From assembly GCF_004310325.1 (NCBI RefSeq), contig NZ_SIRT01000001.1, positions 186,001 to 250,000 of the forward strand: 64,000 nt of DNA, written 5' to 3'. Made by a program: the position numbers and the translations under genes. Numbering within the stretch: the first letter of the stretch is position 1; each line of letters begins with the position of its first letter. The notes below the pieces were generated by a model, which was not told where the DNA came from, searched no databases, and saw nothing but the letters and a program-made list of their open reading frames with translations. Below are positions 35,264-44,726 of this stretch, in pieces. This DNA is from Hyunsoonleella flava. Its GTDB lineage: Bacteria; Bacteroidota; Bacteroidia; Flavobacteriales; Flavobacteriaceae.

Positions 35264-35605
35264 TCATAGAATTTCATTAATACTTTCAGGAGGTCTACCA
35301 ATGACTGCTTTATCGTTATTGATGACGATAGGTCTTTCAATTAATTTGGGATTTTGAATCATTGCAGAAATAATATCGTCTTCTGATAGTTCTTTTCCCT
35401 TGTAATCTGATTTCCAGATGGCTTCGTTTTTTCTGACCAATTCAATAGGTTTGATACCCAAAAGATTAATAATTTTTTTTAACTCTTCTTTTGAAGGTAT
35501 ATCCTCTAGGTATTTGATAATCTGAAAGTCTTTTCCAGAATCTTCTAGTATCTGTAAACCTTCACGCGATTTTCTGCATCTATTGTTGTGGTATATTTTT
35601 ATCAT
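35264..35605 (-). CDS. ArsC/YfgD-like glutaredoxin-type reductase
   Basis: A 113-residue protein of the arsenate reductase (glutaredoxin-type) family. The active-site region is YHNNRCRKSREGL, with the catalytic cysteine at residue 10. LIERPIVINNDKAVIGRPPE near the C-terminus holds the conserved Arg-Pro. Many members of this branch (YfgD, Spx-like) are not tied to arsenic, and no ars genes are nearby, so arsenate reduction is uncertain. Its ATG overlaps the stop of the upstream HAD gene by four bases. Confidence 0.85.
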   Translation of the reverse strand: MIKIYHNNRCRKSREGLQILEDSGKDFQIIKYLEDIPSKEELKKIINLLGIKPIELVRKNEAIWKSDYKGKELSEDDIISAMIQNPKLIERPIVINNDKAVIGRPPESINEIL

Positions 35606-36225
35606 GGTAGTTTAATATTATATTTTTTTAATTCTGAAACTAATAGTTCAGGTGTTTTAAAGTGTATGCCATGTATCCCTATACTTTTTGCAGTTTCAAT
35701 ATTCCGAACATTATCATCTATAAAAATGGAATTTTCAGGTTGAATATTGAACCTTTTAAGCGTAATTTCAAAAATATCTCTATTGGGTTTCCTTGTTTTT
35801 TCTTCTCCTGAAACCACAATACCCTCAAACCAACCTAAAAACTCAAATCGTTTTTGCGCAATAGGAAAGGTTTCACTGCTCCAGTTGGTCAATGCCACTA
35901 CTTTATATTTTTCGGTTTTTATAAGGGTTTTTAAAATTTCAACTGTACCTTCTATGGCACCTCCAATCATGTTTTCCCATTCACCATAGTACATTTTTAT
36001 ATAGTTTTCATATTGAGGGAACTTCTCAATCAAGTCTTCAGTACCCAAGGATATCGGGTAACCTTCATCTTGGTTTTCATTCCAGTCCATGGTGCAGATA
36101 TTATTCAAAAACCACTTGGTTTTCTCTTTATCTCCTTGGAAAGCTTTTAAAAATACATATTCAGGATTCCAATCGATAAGAACCCCGCCTAAATCAAAGA
36201 TTATTGTATTTACTTTGCTGGTCAT
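35602..36225 (-). CDS. HAD superfamily hydrolase, subfamily IA (YihX-like)
   Basis: A 207-residue phosphatase-like protein. Motif I is IIFDLGGVLIDW with the nucleophile Asp11; the usual second Asp is Gly, as in YihX-type enzymes with DLG. Motif II is VALTNWSSET, motif III lies near EEKTRKPNRDIFE, and motif IV is SIFIDDNVRNIETA. It probably acts on a small sugar or nucleotide phosphate in the cytosol. It is coupled to the ArsC-like gene by a 4-bp overlap. Confidence 0.88.
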   Translation of the reverse strand: MTSKVNTIIFDLGGVLIDWNPEYVFLKAFQGDKEKTKWFLNNICTMDWNENQDEGYPISLGTEDLIEKFPQYENYIKMYYGEWENMIGGAIEGTVEILKTLIKTEKYKVVALTNWSSETFPIAQKRFEFLGWFEGIVVSGEEKTRKPNRDIFEITLKRFNIQPENSIFIDDNVRNIETAKSIGIHGIHFKTPELLVSELKKYNIKLP

Positions 36226-36356
36226 ATAACTCTATCATAATATTTCTTTAAAGGTTTATATTTATAAAAAACGATATTTATGCCTCTTGTCATATATTAC
36301 AAACCTTTAATTTATATTCTATCGATACAAATCTTAATTTTTTAACCAAAGTAAAT

Positions 36357-36386
36357 AAAAAACCTAAGAACATTCTTAGGTTTTTT
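36357..36386 (-). terminator. Terminator after the first thioester-domain-like gene
   Basis: AAAAAACCTAAGAA-CA-TTCTTAGGTTTTTT, a near-perfect stem flanked by A and T runs, 27 bp past the minus-strand stop. Confidence 0.85.
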
Positions 36387-36413
36387 AAGTCGTATATATT
36401 TTAATAGTCTTAA

Positions 36414-37586
36414 TTATTTACATACCACAGCATGAGCGATAACGTAGATATTGCCGGTCAAATTATCCTGAATAGTATATTTACCTGGAGCTACAGTTGG
36501 CTTACCTTTCTTATTAGCCGGGTATTTATCATTTCCAGCATATACATGTGTTTCTTTCAACACATAACCATCATCAATATTGTAAGTTACATCAACATTT
36601 CCATCAGAATAATTTACGGTTACTGTACCTACTAAACTCCCTTTACTTACATCACATTGTCCTGCACCGGCATATACATTATAGGTATACTCACCTTCTG
36701 AAAGTGGACCGATATTCCATCCCCATCTTTTAAACTTATAAGCGTCATCATCAATAAAACAAATTGAATCATCATTACTGTTTCCTTTGGCAAATGCCGT
36801 TTCACAACCACTTATACGCACCTCTTTTTCCGGAACATCTATAGTGATAATTAAAGATTGTTGGGTAGTAGAAGCAAGAATAACAGCAATTTTTTGACCA
36901 CACTGTGGTATAAAACCTTCCCCATATTCTGCAGCTGCAACAACTAATTCTAAACCTAATCTTTCATTATCTGATTTATTGTTATCCCATTGGTCAATAG
37001 GGTCACAAGAAAGAAAATCACAATCGTCAGTACAATTATTCCCTGTTCCTTCAATAATTTCCCATATAGCCCATTGTAAGTGACCAAAAGTATAAATACC
37101 ACCATTAGGGCTTTCCGTACCAATTATATCTTGGTTCAATAGCCAATTGATTCTATCAAAATCATTTGGGTTTTCAAACAATGGCACACCTGGACTTTGC
37201 TCTAAACCACTAACGTCTTCATAGCTTGAGTACACGTCATATGAAAAAGTGTCGCTTGTCAATAGCCCTTCCAAATCAGCACACCATGCTGGAATATTTG
37301 AACCTGCTAAATAGCCATTATCAATATCTAAAGCCGCAAAAGAGCCACCACCTTCAATACATTCTGCCTGTTTTGCAAAGACTGATACGGTTTGAGGTAA
37401 GTTTAATTCTAGAGCATCCAGATCAGGTTCACAATTCACTAATGTTTTGGATGTACTTTTCGAAAAAGAAACAGAGCTGTTTTCTTGAGATTCGATTAGG
37501 TTTTCTTCTTGAAATTCAATTAATTCATTATTGCATGACAGCAATAATAAACTTATTACCAGCATACTCAAAATAATTTTTTTCAT
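36414..37586 (-). CDS. Lipoprotein with thioester-domain-like core, paralogue A
   Basis: A 390-residue lipoprotein: signal MKKIILSMLVISLLLLSC with the lipid-anchored Cys at 18, then a low-complexity linker. The core (about 65-245) contains WCADL (Cys102) and LQWAIWEI (Gln171), which fit the C-phi-phi and phi-Q-x-phi-phi motifs of Cys-Gln thioester domains, plus GGIYTFGHLQW and CTDDCDFLSCDPIDQW. The C-terminal domain (about 265-390) is a beta-rich module (YTYNVYAGAGQCDVSKGSL). Paralogue B at 41679-42980 has an almost identical core but a different C-terminus. Likely an outer-surface adhesin-like protein. The thioester is inferred. Confidence 0.75.
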   Translation of the reverse strand: MKKIILSMLVISLLLLSCNNELIEFQEENLIESQENSSVSFSKSTSKTLVNCEPDLDALELNLPQTVSVFAKQAECIEGGGSFAALDIDNGYLAGSNIPAWCADLEGLLTSDTFSYDVYSSYEDVSGLEQSPGVPLFENPNDFDRINWLLNQDIIGTESPNGGIYTFGHLQWAIWEIIEGTGNNCTDDCDFLSCDPIDQWDNNKSDNERLGLELVVAAAEYGEGFIPQCGQKIAVILASTTQQSLIITIDVPEKEVRISGCETAFAKGNSNDDSICFIDDDAYKFKRWGWNIGPLSEGEYTYNVYAGAGQCDVSKGSLVGTVTVNYSDGNVDVTYNIDDGYVLKETHVYAGNDKYPANKKGKPTVAPGKYTIQDNLTGNIYVIAHAVVCK

Positions 37587-37792
37587 GATTTTAGTTTTTT
37601 TGTAAATTAATTAATAGCGATGGTAAAGTATAGTAAAATATCCATTAATAATATTAAAATAGATTAGCTATTGTAAAAAATCGATAATAAGTAAATTTTA
37701 TGTTATTAATTTAACTTAATGAATATAAGAGTATTAGAAAATCAGATGTTACTAGTTTTGATTTACTGCAAGTCTTTAAACATAGTAGTATG

Positions 37793-38903
37793 TCATAATT
37801 GATTACCATCCTCAACTTGTTGCCCCATCATCATTAGGTATGCCTTTAAAAAGGCATCAATATCACCGTTCATAACAGCATCAACATTACCGGTTTCGTG
37901 AGATGTTCTAACATCTTTTACCAGCTTATACGGGTGCATTACGTAGTTTCTAATTTGGCTTCCCCATTCAATCTTCATTTTACTCGCCTCAATGTCGTCT
38001 CGTTGGGATAATTGCTTTTGAAGTTCAATTTCATATAACTGAGATTTTAGCATTTGCATAGCTCTTGCTCTGTTATCATGCTGAGAACGTGTTTCTGAAC
38101 ATGAAATTTGAATCCCAGTTGGTTTATGGGTTAATTGCACCTTGGTTTCCACTTTATTTACATTTTGTCCGCCAGCGCCACTTGAACGCGCGGTCGTAAT
38201 TTCAATATCGGCAGGGTTAATTTCAATCTCAATAGTATCATCTACCAGCGGATAGACATATACTGAAGCAAAACTAGTATGGCGTTTCGCGTTACTATCA
38301 AAAGGAGAGATGCGAACTAAACGATGTACGCCGTTTTCTCCCTTTAACCAACCAAATGCAAAATCGCCTTCAATTTCAAGAGTAACCGTTTTTATACCTG
38401 CAACATCGCCTTCTTGAAAGTTTAGTTCTTTTACTTTAAAACCACTTTTTTCCGCATACATTAAATACATGCGCATCAGCATGCTGGCCCAATCGCAACT
38501 CTCAGTACCACCAGCACCTGCCGTAATTTGTAATACTGCACTAAGGCTATCGCCTTCTTCAGAAAGCATGTTTCTAAACTCGATGTCCTCTAGTAAGTTA
38601 GCTGCTTTGGCATAACGGTTTTCTACATCTTCTTGGGTAGCTTCCTCTTCTTTAAAAAACTCGTAAATAACTTCTAAATCTTCAACTAAAGTTTTTGCGG
38701 TATTGAAATCTTCAATCCACTTTTTCTTTACGCGAATGGATTTCATAATAATTTCTGCAGCTTTGGAATCGTTCCAAAAATCAGGATCGAAGGTTTGTTC
38801 TTCTTCGTTCTGTATTTCTATAAGTTTGGCATCTATGTCAAAGATAGTGCCTAAGTTTGTCAAGGCGGGTGTTTAGATCTTTAATTTGATCGGATGTTAT
38901 CAT
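37793..38903 (-). CDS. prfB: Peptide chain release factor 2 with programmed +1 frameshift
   Basis: A 369-residue factor when read as 38903-38841 joined to 38839-37793. The first 21 codons ([21 protein letters not shown]) end at CTT-TGA-C, the classic autoregulatory frameshift site; an upstream AGG in CTTAGGCACTATCTTTGAC sits where the E. coli stimulating sequence does. Skipping the T at 38840 leads into [17 protein letters not shown]2 marks: the stop-codon recognition tripeptide SPF in [12 protein letters not shown] and the catalytic GGQ in [14 protein letters not shown]. It ends translation at UAA and UGA; low RF2 favours the frameshift. Confidence 0.96.
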
Positions 38904-39057
38904 GTTTATTTTTTTAGCAAAAATAGAGAATAACAGAATAATATATTCGATTAGTGAAGCGAATTCTTAAAATAAGAATATCTTTATTCAGGGTTTTAAT
39001 TTTTTTTCAACTAATTTTTTTTCAACAGATAAAAGAAATTAAGAACCATTTAAAGAC

Positions 39058-39065
39058 TATTTTTG
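39058..39065 (+). promoter_or_regulatory. Putative -7 promoter element for the GNAT pair
   Basis: TATTTTTG, an exact TAnnTTTG match 48 bp upstream of the first GNAT gene. No TTG at the right distance. Confidence 0.35.
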
Positions 39066-39112
39066 ATATCGGTTAAATTAAAACAGAAGTTTGCTAGTAT
39101 TAAAATTGTTTT

Positions 39113-40279
39113 ATGAAAAATCGTTGTAACAATTTAAATTTATTTTTAGAACTATATAAAAACTCGCAGCTACCAAATTGTTATTCAGACTTAACTTATA
39201 AAAATCGGAGTATATTTAACAGTTTTAAAACATCAGATGATAAAAAATACTTGGTGTATTCGCATAATTTAACTCCTAGTTATTTAAATTATTCTATTGA
39301 TACTAAAGCATATAAGTTTAGTAAAATCAAGCAAACCAACGAGGGGTTTGTAATTGACCTGTCTGGAGTTTCCAGTGTACAGGAATACATGAATTTTCAC
39401 CTTAGCCAAAATTCAAGGAGAACCGTAAGAAGGGCAAGACAGCGTTTAGAGAATAGCTTTGATATTTCTTACAGAACATACAATGGTTATATACCTGAAA
39501 AAGAATATGATAAGCTTCTTAATGCTTTAGAAGTGATGCTAGATAAAAGAATGAAACAAAAAAAACTAGAAAATGAAAAATCAGCAGAATGGAAAAAAAT
39601 AAAGGAACATTTTTATAATTGTTTTAATAAAAAAAAGTCTACTATTTTCGTTATTTATGATTCAAATGAACCCATAGGAATTTCTCTCTATTATTTAGTA
39701 AATAAAGTTGTTTTTTGCTATATATTTTCATTTGATATTGATTATGTAAGGTTTGGTCTAGGGCATATAATTACTTTTAAGCAAGTTGAGTGGTGTTTTG
39801 AAAATGATTATGAAGTTATGGAGTTGGGTTATGGAGATCATGATTATAAAAGAAAATGGTGTAATAAAATTTATAATTTTGAGCACCATATTTTGTATGA
39901 GAGGAACTCTGTTAATGGTGTCATATGGGGCAAAATTGAATATTGTAAAATCTTTATTAAAGAGTTTCTAAAACGAAAAGGGCTAGATACATATTTAAAT
40001 ATGTTAAAACAAAATAAAAAATATAAAAATAAAAGTTATCAAAATAATAACGTATCTGAAGTCAGCTTTAATAACCTGTCAGAAACTGATGAAAATTTAA
40101 TTTGTACTGAAATCGATTGGAAGTCAGGTGAGTTTATATTCATTAAAAGGATTGTATTTGATTTTTTATACAAGTACCGAGAAAATGTCAATGATGTTAA
40201 ATTATTTAGAGTTGATAAGCAATTAGAAACATTTTTTATCCAAGGTAAGAAGAACAAAAAAAAGTTCATTTTAAGTTAG
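39113..40279 (+). CDS. GNAT/FemAB-like acyltransferase, tandem copy 1
   Basis: A 388-residue protein with a BioF2-like (Acetyltransf_6) GNAT domain in the middle (about 100-270): QNSRRTVRRARQRLENSF, then IFVIYDSNEPIGISLYY and the closing DYKRKWCNKIYNFEHHILY. The N-terminal about 90 residues and the C-terminal about 100 residues are not recognised. It has no signal or membrane segment. The gene is much more AT-rich than its neighbours and is followed 5 bp later by a paralogue. Such enzymes often modify surface polysaccharide or peptides. The substrate is unknown. Confidence 0.82.
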   Translation: MKNRCNNLNLFLELYKNSQLPNCYSDLTYKNRSIFNSFKTSDDKKYLVYSHNLTPSYLNYSIDTKAYKFSKIKQTNEGFVIDLSGVSSVQEYMNFHLSQNSRRTVRRARQRLENSFDISYRTYNGYIPEKEYDKLLNALEVMLDKRMKQKKLENEKSAEWKKIKEHFYNCFNKKKSTIFVIYDSNEPIGISLYYLVNKVVFCYIFSFDIDYVRFGLGHIITFKQVEWCFENDYEVMELGYGDHDYKRKWCNKIYNFEHHILYERNSVNGVIWGKIEYCKIFIKEFLKRKGLDTYLNMLKQNKKYKNKSYQNNNVSEVSFNNLSETDENLICTEIDWKSGEFIFIKRIVFDFLYKYRENVNDVKLFRVDKQLETFFIQGKKNKKKFILS

Positions 40280-40284
40280 ATTTT

Positions 40285-41460
40285 ATGACATACCTAAAGA
40301 TAAATAGAAAGAATTTTTATCATGACCTTTATGAAAGGCAAAACATACCAAAATGCATTTCGAGAATTAGTTTTGCAAACACTGATAACGTACTATATAA
40401 ATCTGAAAATTTATCTAATAATGAGCTAGATGAAAAAAAAATATATTCAATTCAAGTTATACCAGATTACTTCACGATTACGTATGATTCTTTTTTAAGT
40501 AAAAAAGTCATAAAAGAATTCCGTTTAGGATATGCGTCTAAATTAAATGAATTTAAAGATGTAAGAAGCTATGTGAAAAGTCAATATGGAAAGAATGCTA
40601 AGTCCGTTTTTAAAAGAGTTAAGCGCTTAGAGACTTGTTTTGACGTTAAATACGTTTTGTATCATGGACACATAGAAAGAGCTCAGTACGATTTTCTTAT
40701 GGACAGCCTTCGTAATATGCTTTTAAAAAGGTTTAAACAAAGGAATGATTCTAATTATCATATTAGCTCTTGGGACAAGTTATACAACAATATCTTCAAC
40801 CTTATTAAATTAAAGAAGGCTTCACTATTTGTAATATACAATGCAGATGAACCGATTCAAATAAATATTCAATACCACTTTAAAGGTATTTTAGTCAGTT
40901 CTGTTGCATCTTATAATATTGATTATCAAATTTTTGGATTGGGGAATACTGCGATATATAAACAGATAGAATGGTGTATTAACAATGATTATACTTTTTT
41001 TGATCAAGCGCATGGAGACTTAGACTATAAGCGTAGATGGAGTAATGTTATTTATGATTTTGAGCATCATATCTTATATTCTAAGAATGACTTAATATCA
41101 AGTTTAAGAGTATATATTGAGACCCTTAAAGTAATAACAAAAGGATTTTTAAGGAAGAAAAAAGTAATTGTTTCATTAAAAAGACTTAAAGATTATTTTT
41201 CCAAAAAAGCTAAGGACGTTGATGATATAGAAAAATATTATGAAATTATTGAAATAGAAAATTTTGAGTATGAGCTTAAAAAATTTTCATCAATAAATTG
41301 GAAATCTTTAGAATATAAATTTTTAATAAAAAGTATATGTGATTTTTTATATTATAATTTCGAACACTACAATGTCATAGAGGTATTCCAAAATAATTCT
41401 GTAAGTAATATATTTATAATAAGAGGGAATAATAATTTTCAAAAAATAGTCTTTCCTTAA
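40285..41460 (+). CDS. GNAT/FemAB-like acyltransferase, tandem copy 2
   Basis: A 391-residue paralogue of the preceding gene. Shared blocks: RNMLLKRFKQRND, SLFVIYNADEPIQINIQYH, GLGNTAIYKQIEWCINNDY, GDLDYKRRW and YDFEHHILY. The residues that differ most from copy 1 are in the pocket-proximal segment (FFDQAHGD against VMELGYGD), which suggests a change in substrate. The pair is in one operon with a 5-bp gap. Very AT-rich base composition hints at transfer or relaxed selection. Confidence 0.82.
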   Translation: MTYLKINRKNFYHDLYERQNIPKCISRISFANTDNVLYKSENLSNNELDEKKIYSIQVIPDYFTITYDSFLSKKVIKEFRLGYASKLNEFKDVRSYVKSQYGKNAKSVFKRVKRLETCFDVKYVLYHGHIERAQYDFLMDSLRNMLLKRFKQRNDSNYHISSWDKLYNNIFNLIKLKKASLFVIYNADEPIQINIQYHFKGILVSSVASYNIDYQIFGLGNTAIYKQIEWCINNDYTFFDQAHGDLDYKRRWSNVIYDFEHHILYSKNDLISSLRVYIETLKVITKGFLRKKKVIVSLKRLKDYFSKKAKDVDDIEKYYEIIEIENFEYELKKFSSINWKSLEYKFLIKSICDFLYYNFEHYNVIEVFQNNSVSNIFIIRGNNNFQKIVFP

Positions 41461-41622
41461 AAATAAAGGGCTACTAAAGACTTATCTCATAAAAGATGTT
41501 CATTATAGTAATAAAATAGATACAGGAACCAAAAATTGTTACACAATTTAGGCTGTACAGAGTATAATCTTTATGAATTGATTAATCTTTTACAAAAACT
41601 TTACTATCTAAATCATAAATAA

Positions 41623-41655
41623 AAAAAGAGGCATTTATTATAAAATGCCTCTTTT
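41623..41655 (-). terminator. Terminator after thioester-domain-like paralogue B
   Basis: AGAGGCATTT-ATTATA-AAATGCCTCT with runs of A and T outside. It is 24 bp beyond the minus-strand stop. The rest of the gap 41461-41678 shows nothing else. Confidence 0.82.
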
Positions 41656-41678
41656 CTGTATTATTTATAGAACGATTA

Positions 41679-42980
41679 TTAATACCCGTATATACAATAT
41701 TTGTAATAGTAGTAACATGTCCAGTGTCTATAACATTTTGTAGGCTCAGGTTTAACATATTCACAAAGTTCCCCACCATGCGTACTGGTACCGCTTATTA
41801 CGTTAAATACACCTTTTTCATAACCAGGACCTATATTTAGGTAACAGTTAGTTTTGATTTTAGTGTAGTAGCAATCACCTATATAAATGTAGATGTATTT
41901 GCCAAATGAACCATCATGATTTACGCCTTCAATTGTGAATTCTTCACCTGGTTGTAAAACTTTGTCGAATACTTTTTTACCCCAACAAGTGTTTTCATAT
42001 TTTTGATATATTCTCACTCTTTTTGCATAATGCCAATCGAATTCCATGGTTAATTTGTCAACATCACCTTCACAATCATCACATTCTTTTTCCTTTTCAG
42101 GAACTTCTTTAGTAATAATAAGAGATTGAGATGTTGTAGAGGCTAGAATAACGGCTATTTTTTGTCCACATTGTGGTACAAACCCTTCTCCAGATGCTTC
42201 AGCTGCGGCAACTAGTTCTAAACCTAGTCTTTCATTATTATCTTTATCATTATCCCATTGATCAATAGGGTCACAGGAAAGAAAGTCACAATCATCGGTA
42301 CAATTATTCCCTGTTCCTTCAATAATTTCCCATATAGCCCATTGTAAGTGACCAAAAGTATAAATACCACCTTCTTCGCTTTTGCTTTCAGTACCAATTA
42401 TATTCTGGTTCAATAACCAGTTAATTCTATCAAAATCATTTGGATTTTCAAATAGTGGCACACCTGGGCTTTGCTCCAAGCCACTTACGTCTTCATAGCT
42501 AGAATAAACGTCATATGAAAAAGTGCCGCCTGTTAATTGCCCTTCTAAATCGGCACACCATGCTGGAATATCTAAACCTGCTAAATAACCATCATCAATA
42601 TCTAAGGCCGCAAACGAGCCCCCGCCTTCAATACACTCTGGTAGTTTTGTAAAAACTGATACGGTCTCTGGCAAACTAGCAGCAAACCCCTCAATATCAG
42701 CTTCACATTCTGCAGATGTAGATTTACTAGCTGTACTAAAAGTAAGTCCTTGATTTTTAGTTTCTCTTTGTGCTAAAATTTCGCTTTCAGCATTCATTTG
42801 AATGGCATCATCTCCCTCATCAATGCCAGCAATTTCAATTTCAGAGGATAGAATTTCCTCTTCAGCAGCAATTTCGGCTTCTGTACGAGTTTGTGCTTGT
42901 TCTTCTGCTTCAGTACTTTCGTTTTGACAAGAGAAGAACATAACGGCTGCACCAAGTAGCAATAATAGATTTTTCTTCAT
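41679..42980 (-). CDS. Lipoprotein with thioester-domain-like core, paralogue B
   Basis: A 433-residue lipoprotein (MKKNLLLLLGAAVMFFSC, lipid Cys at 18) with a long acidic Glu/Ala-rich linker (about 20-75). The core (about 105-285) is almost identical to paralogue A, including WCADL (Cys142) and HLQWAIWEI (Gln213). After the common IDVPEK/KEVPEK point the sequences part: B has a short Cys pair (CDDC), a beta-rich region and a tail rich in Cys and Tyr (CYRHWTCYYYYKYC). This pattern suggests duplication or conversion of the core with exchange of the C-terminal module. Probably surface exposed. The thioester is inferred from motifs. Confidence 0.75.
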   Translation of the reverse strand: MKKNLLLLLGAAVMFFSCQNESTEAEEQAQTRTEAEIAAEEEILSSEIEIAGIDEGDDAIQMNAESEILAQRETKNQGLTFSTASKSTSAECEADIEGFAASLPETVSVFTKLPECIEGGGSFAALDIDDGYLAGLDIPAWCADLEGQLTGGTFSYDVYSSYEDVSGLEQSPGVPLFENPNDFDRINWLLNQNIIGTESKSEEGGIYTFGHLQWAIWEIIEGTGNNCTDDCDFLSCDPIDQWDNDKDNNERLGLELVAAAEASGEGFVPQCGQKIAVILASTTSQSLIITKEVPEKEKECDDCEGDVDKLTMEFDWHYAKRVRIYQKYENTCWGKKVFDKVLQPGEEFTIEGVNHDGSFGKYIYIYIGDCYYTKIKTNCYLNIGPGYEKGVFNVISGTSTHGGELCEYVKPEPTKCYRHWTCYYYYKYCIYGY

Positions 42981-43227
42981 AATTTAAATTTGTGTTTATC
43001 AGATTAATAGTTAACTGTGGGTAAATTTATAAAAAGTGCAACCTCACCTATTAAATTTTTGTTAAATGAAATATTTTTTCGATTAATAGATAAAACCCAA
43101 AATTTTGACGTTCAATAGATTAAATGTCTTTTTTATAGACAAATAGTAAGTGATAGTTGTATGGAGTTTTTTAATATCTTTTCTTTAGTAATTAATTAGT
43201 TTACTTTTAATCCTTTAATTTCAAATC

Positions 43228-44244
43228 ATGACCATAGACTTAAGGAGTGACACTGTTACAAAACCTTCTAAAGGAATGCTAAAAGTAATGTTATCAGCAG
43301 AGGTAGGCGACGATGTCTTTAGAGAAGATACAACGGTAAATGAATTAGAAACTGTAGTTGCAAAAATGTTTGGTAAAGAAACTGCATTGTTTTTTCCTAG
43401 CGGAACTATGGCGAACCAAACTGCCATAAAGTTGCACACGCAACCTGGAGATCAAGTAATTTGCGATAAGTATGCACACATTTATAATTATGAATCTGGT
43501 GGTGTGGCATTTAATAGTGGTGTTTCGTGCAATTTAATTGATGGAGAACGGGGGATGTTTACTGCAGAACAGATCAAACAGGCCATAAATCCAAACGCAT
43601 ACTACTACAGCAAAACAAGTTTAGTTGAAATTGAGAATACTACGAACAAGGGTGGTGGTGCTTGTTGGGATTTCAATGAAATCTTAAAAATTAAGCAGGT
43701 ATGTAACGAAAACAATTTAGGAATCCATTTAGACGGTGCACGCTTGTGGAATGCTCTTGTTGTAAAAAACGAAACGGCTCAACAATATGGGCAGGTATTT
43801 GATACTATTTCGGTTTGTTTTAGTAAGGGCTTGGGTTGTCCTGTAGGTTCAGTATTGATTGGGGATCACGAAATAATGAAGGATGCTATCAGGACACGAA
43901 AAGTATTTGGAGGTAATATGCGGCAAGCAGGCTATTTGGCTGCCGCTGCGCTTTACGCATTGGAAAATAATATTGGCAGATTAACCGAAGATCATCAAAA
44001 AGCAAAAGAAATAGGAGAGATGTTAAGTACACTTTCAGTTGTGAAGCACGTGGAGCCGATTGAAACCAATATTGTCATTTTCGAATTAAGTCCAGATGTC
44101 GATGAAGAACAGTTTACTCAAAAACTGAAAGAGAACAATATTTTAATAATTGGAATGGGAGGAGGTAAACTTCGTATGGTAACACACTTAGACTATACCG
44201 ATGCAATGCATGAAAAGGTATTGGATTTCATCAAAACTTTTTAA
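43228..44244 (+). CDS. ltaE: Low-specificity L-threonine aldolase
   Basis: A 338-residue PLP enzyme (fold type I) that cleaves threonine and allo-threonine to glycine and acetaldehyde. It opens MTIDLRSDTVTKPSKGMLKV, has VGDDVFREDTTVNELE, the PLP aspartate region GIHLDGARLWNA and the Schiff-base lysine in SVCFSKGLGCPVGS. All are canonical for the family. It converges on the ybaB gene with only 13 bp between. Confidence 0.93.
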   Translation: MTIDLRSDTVTKPSKGMLKVMLSAEVGDDVFREDTTVNELETVVAKMFGKETALFFPSGTMANQTAIKLHTQPGDQVICDKYAHIYNYESGGVAFNSGVSCNLIDGERGMFTAEQIKQAINPNAYYYSKTSLVEIENTTNKGGGACWDFNEILKIKQVCNENNLGIHLDGARLWNALVVKNETAQQYGQVFDTISVCFSKGLGCPVGSVLIGDHEIMKDAIRTRKVFGGNMRQAGYLAAAALYALENNIGRLTEDHQKAKEIGEMLSTLSVVKHVEPIETNIVIFELSPDVDEEQFTQKLKENNILIIGMGGGKLRMVTHLDYTDAMHEKVLDFIKTF

Positions 44245-44257
44245 TCTCGGCCTCCTT

Positions 44258-44581
44258 TTATTTAAACATATCCATTCCGGGGATATTCGGCATACCCTCT
44301 TTTGCAACAGCTGCAAGTTCAGTTTCATTTACGTTAGTAGCTTTTTCTATAGCTTTGTTTAAAGTAATTATTAAATAATCTTCCAATTGCTCTTTATCTT
44401 CTAAAAGAGTATCATCAATTTCAATAGATTTTATAGTTCTGTTGGCAGTCAATGTAACTTTCACCTTGCCATCATTACTTTGCTCATCTACCAATACCGT
44501 ATCTAAACGCTTTTTTGTTTCTTCTACTTTTTTCTGGGTTTCTTTTAGCTTTCCCATCATATTCATCATATCTCCAAACAT
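44258..44581 (-). CDS. YbaB/EbfC family nucleoid-associated protein
   Basis: A 107-residue protein: [20 protein letters not shown], then [17 protein letters not shown] and the C-terminal [12 protein letters not shown]. The N-terminal helix and central sheet match YbaB/EbfC, which bind DNA as dimers and often lie near dnaX-recR, though not here. A longer reading to 44791 adds a 70-residue N-terminus overlapping the opposite gene's signal region and is not real. Confidence 0.9.
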   Translation of the reverse strand: MFGDMMNMMGKLKETQKKVEETKKRLDTVLVDEQSNDGKVKVTLTANRTIKSIEIDDTLLEDKEQLEDYLIITLNKAIEKATNVNETELAAVAKEGMPNIPGMDMFK

Positions 44582-44648
44582 AGTCTTCTTTTTTAATAAA
44601 CATTTATAGAGCAAAACTATTAAAATACATGGTATTTTTGATTTAAAA

Positions 44649-44726
44649 ATTGTTAAAGTAAAAAAACAACTTCTAATTGTCATCTTAAGCCTTATTTTTG
44701 CTTCTTCTTGTAAAGATGACAGACCG
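44649..44726 (+). other. In-frame lipoprotein signal sequence upstream of the S9 peptidase, without a standard start codon
   Basis: In the frame of the peptidase, the 26 codons before its first ATG read [20 protein letters not shown], then CKDDRP. This is a basic n-region, hydrophobic core and lipobox-like ASSC. No ATG, GTG or TTG precedes it in frame; ATT at 44649 is the nearest candidate start. Either a rare start codon is used or the original start has been lost. Confidence 0.55.

Noticed and set aside
39000-39030. Direct repeat of TTTTTTTTCAAC-like segments before the GNAT pair as an insertion footprint
   Set aside because: Too short and AT-rich to separate from chance; no matching inverted repeats at the other end.
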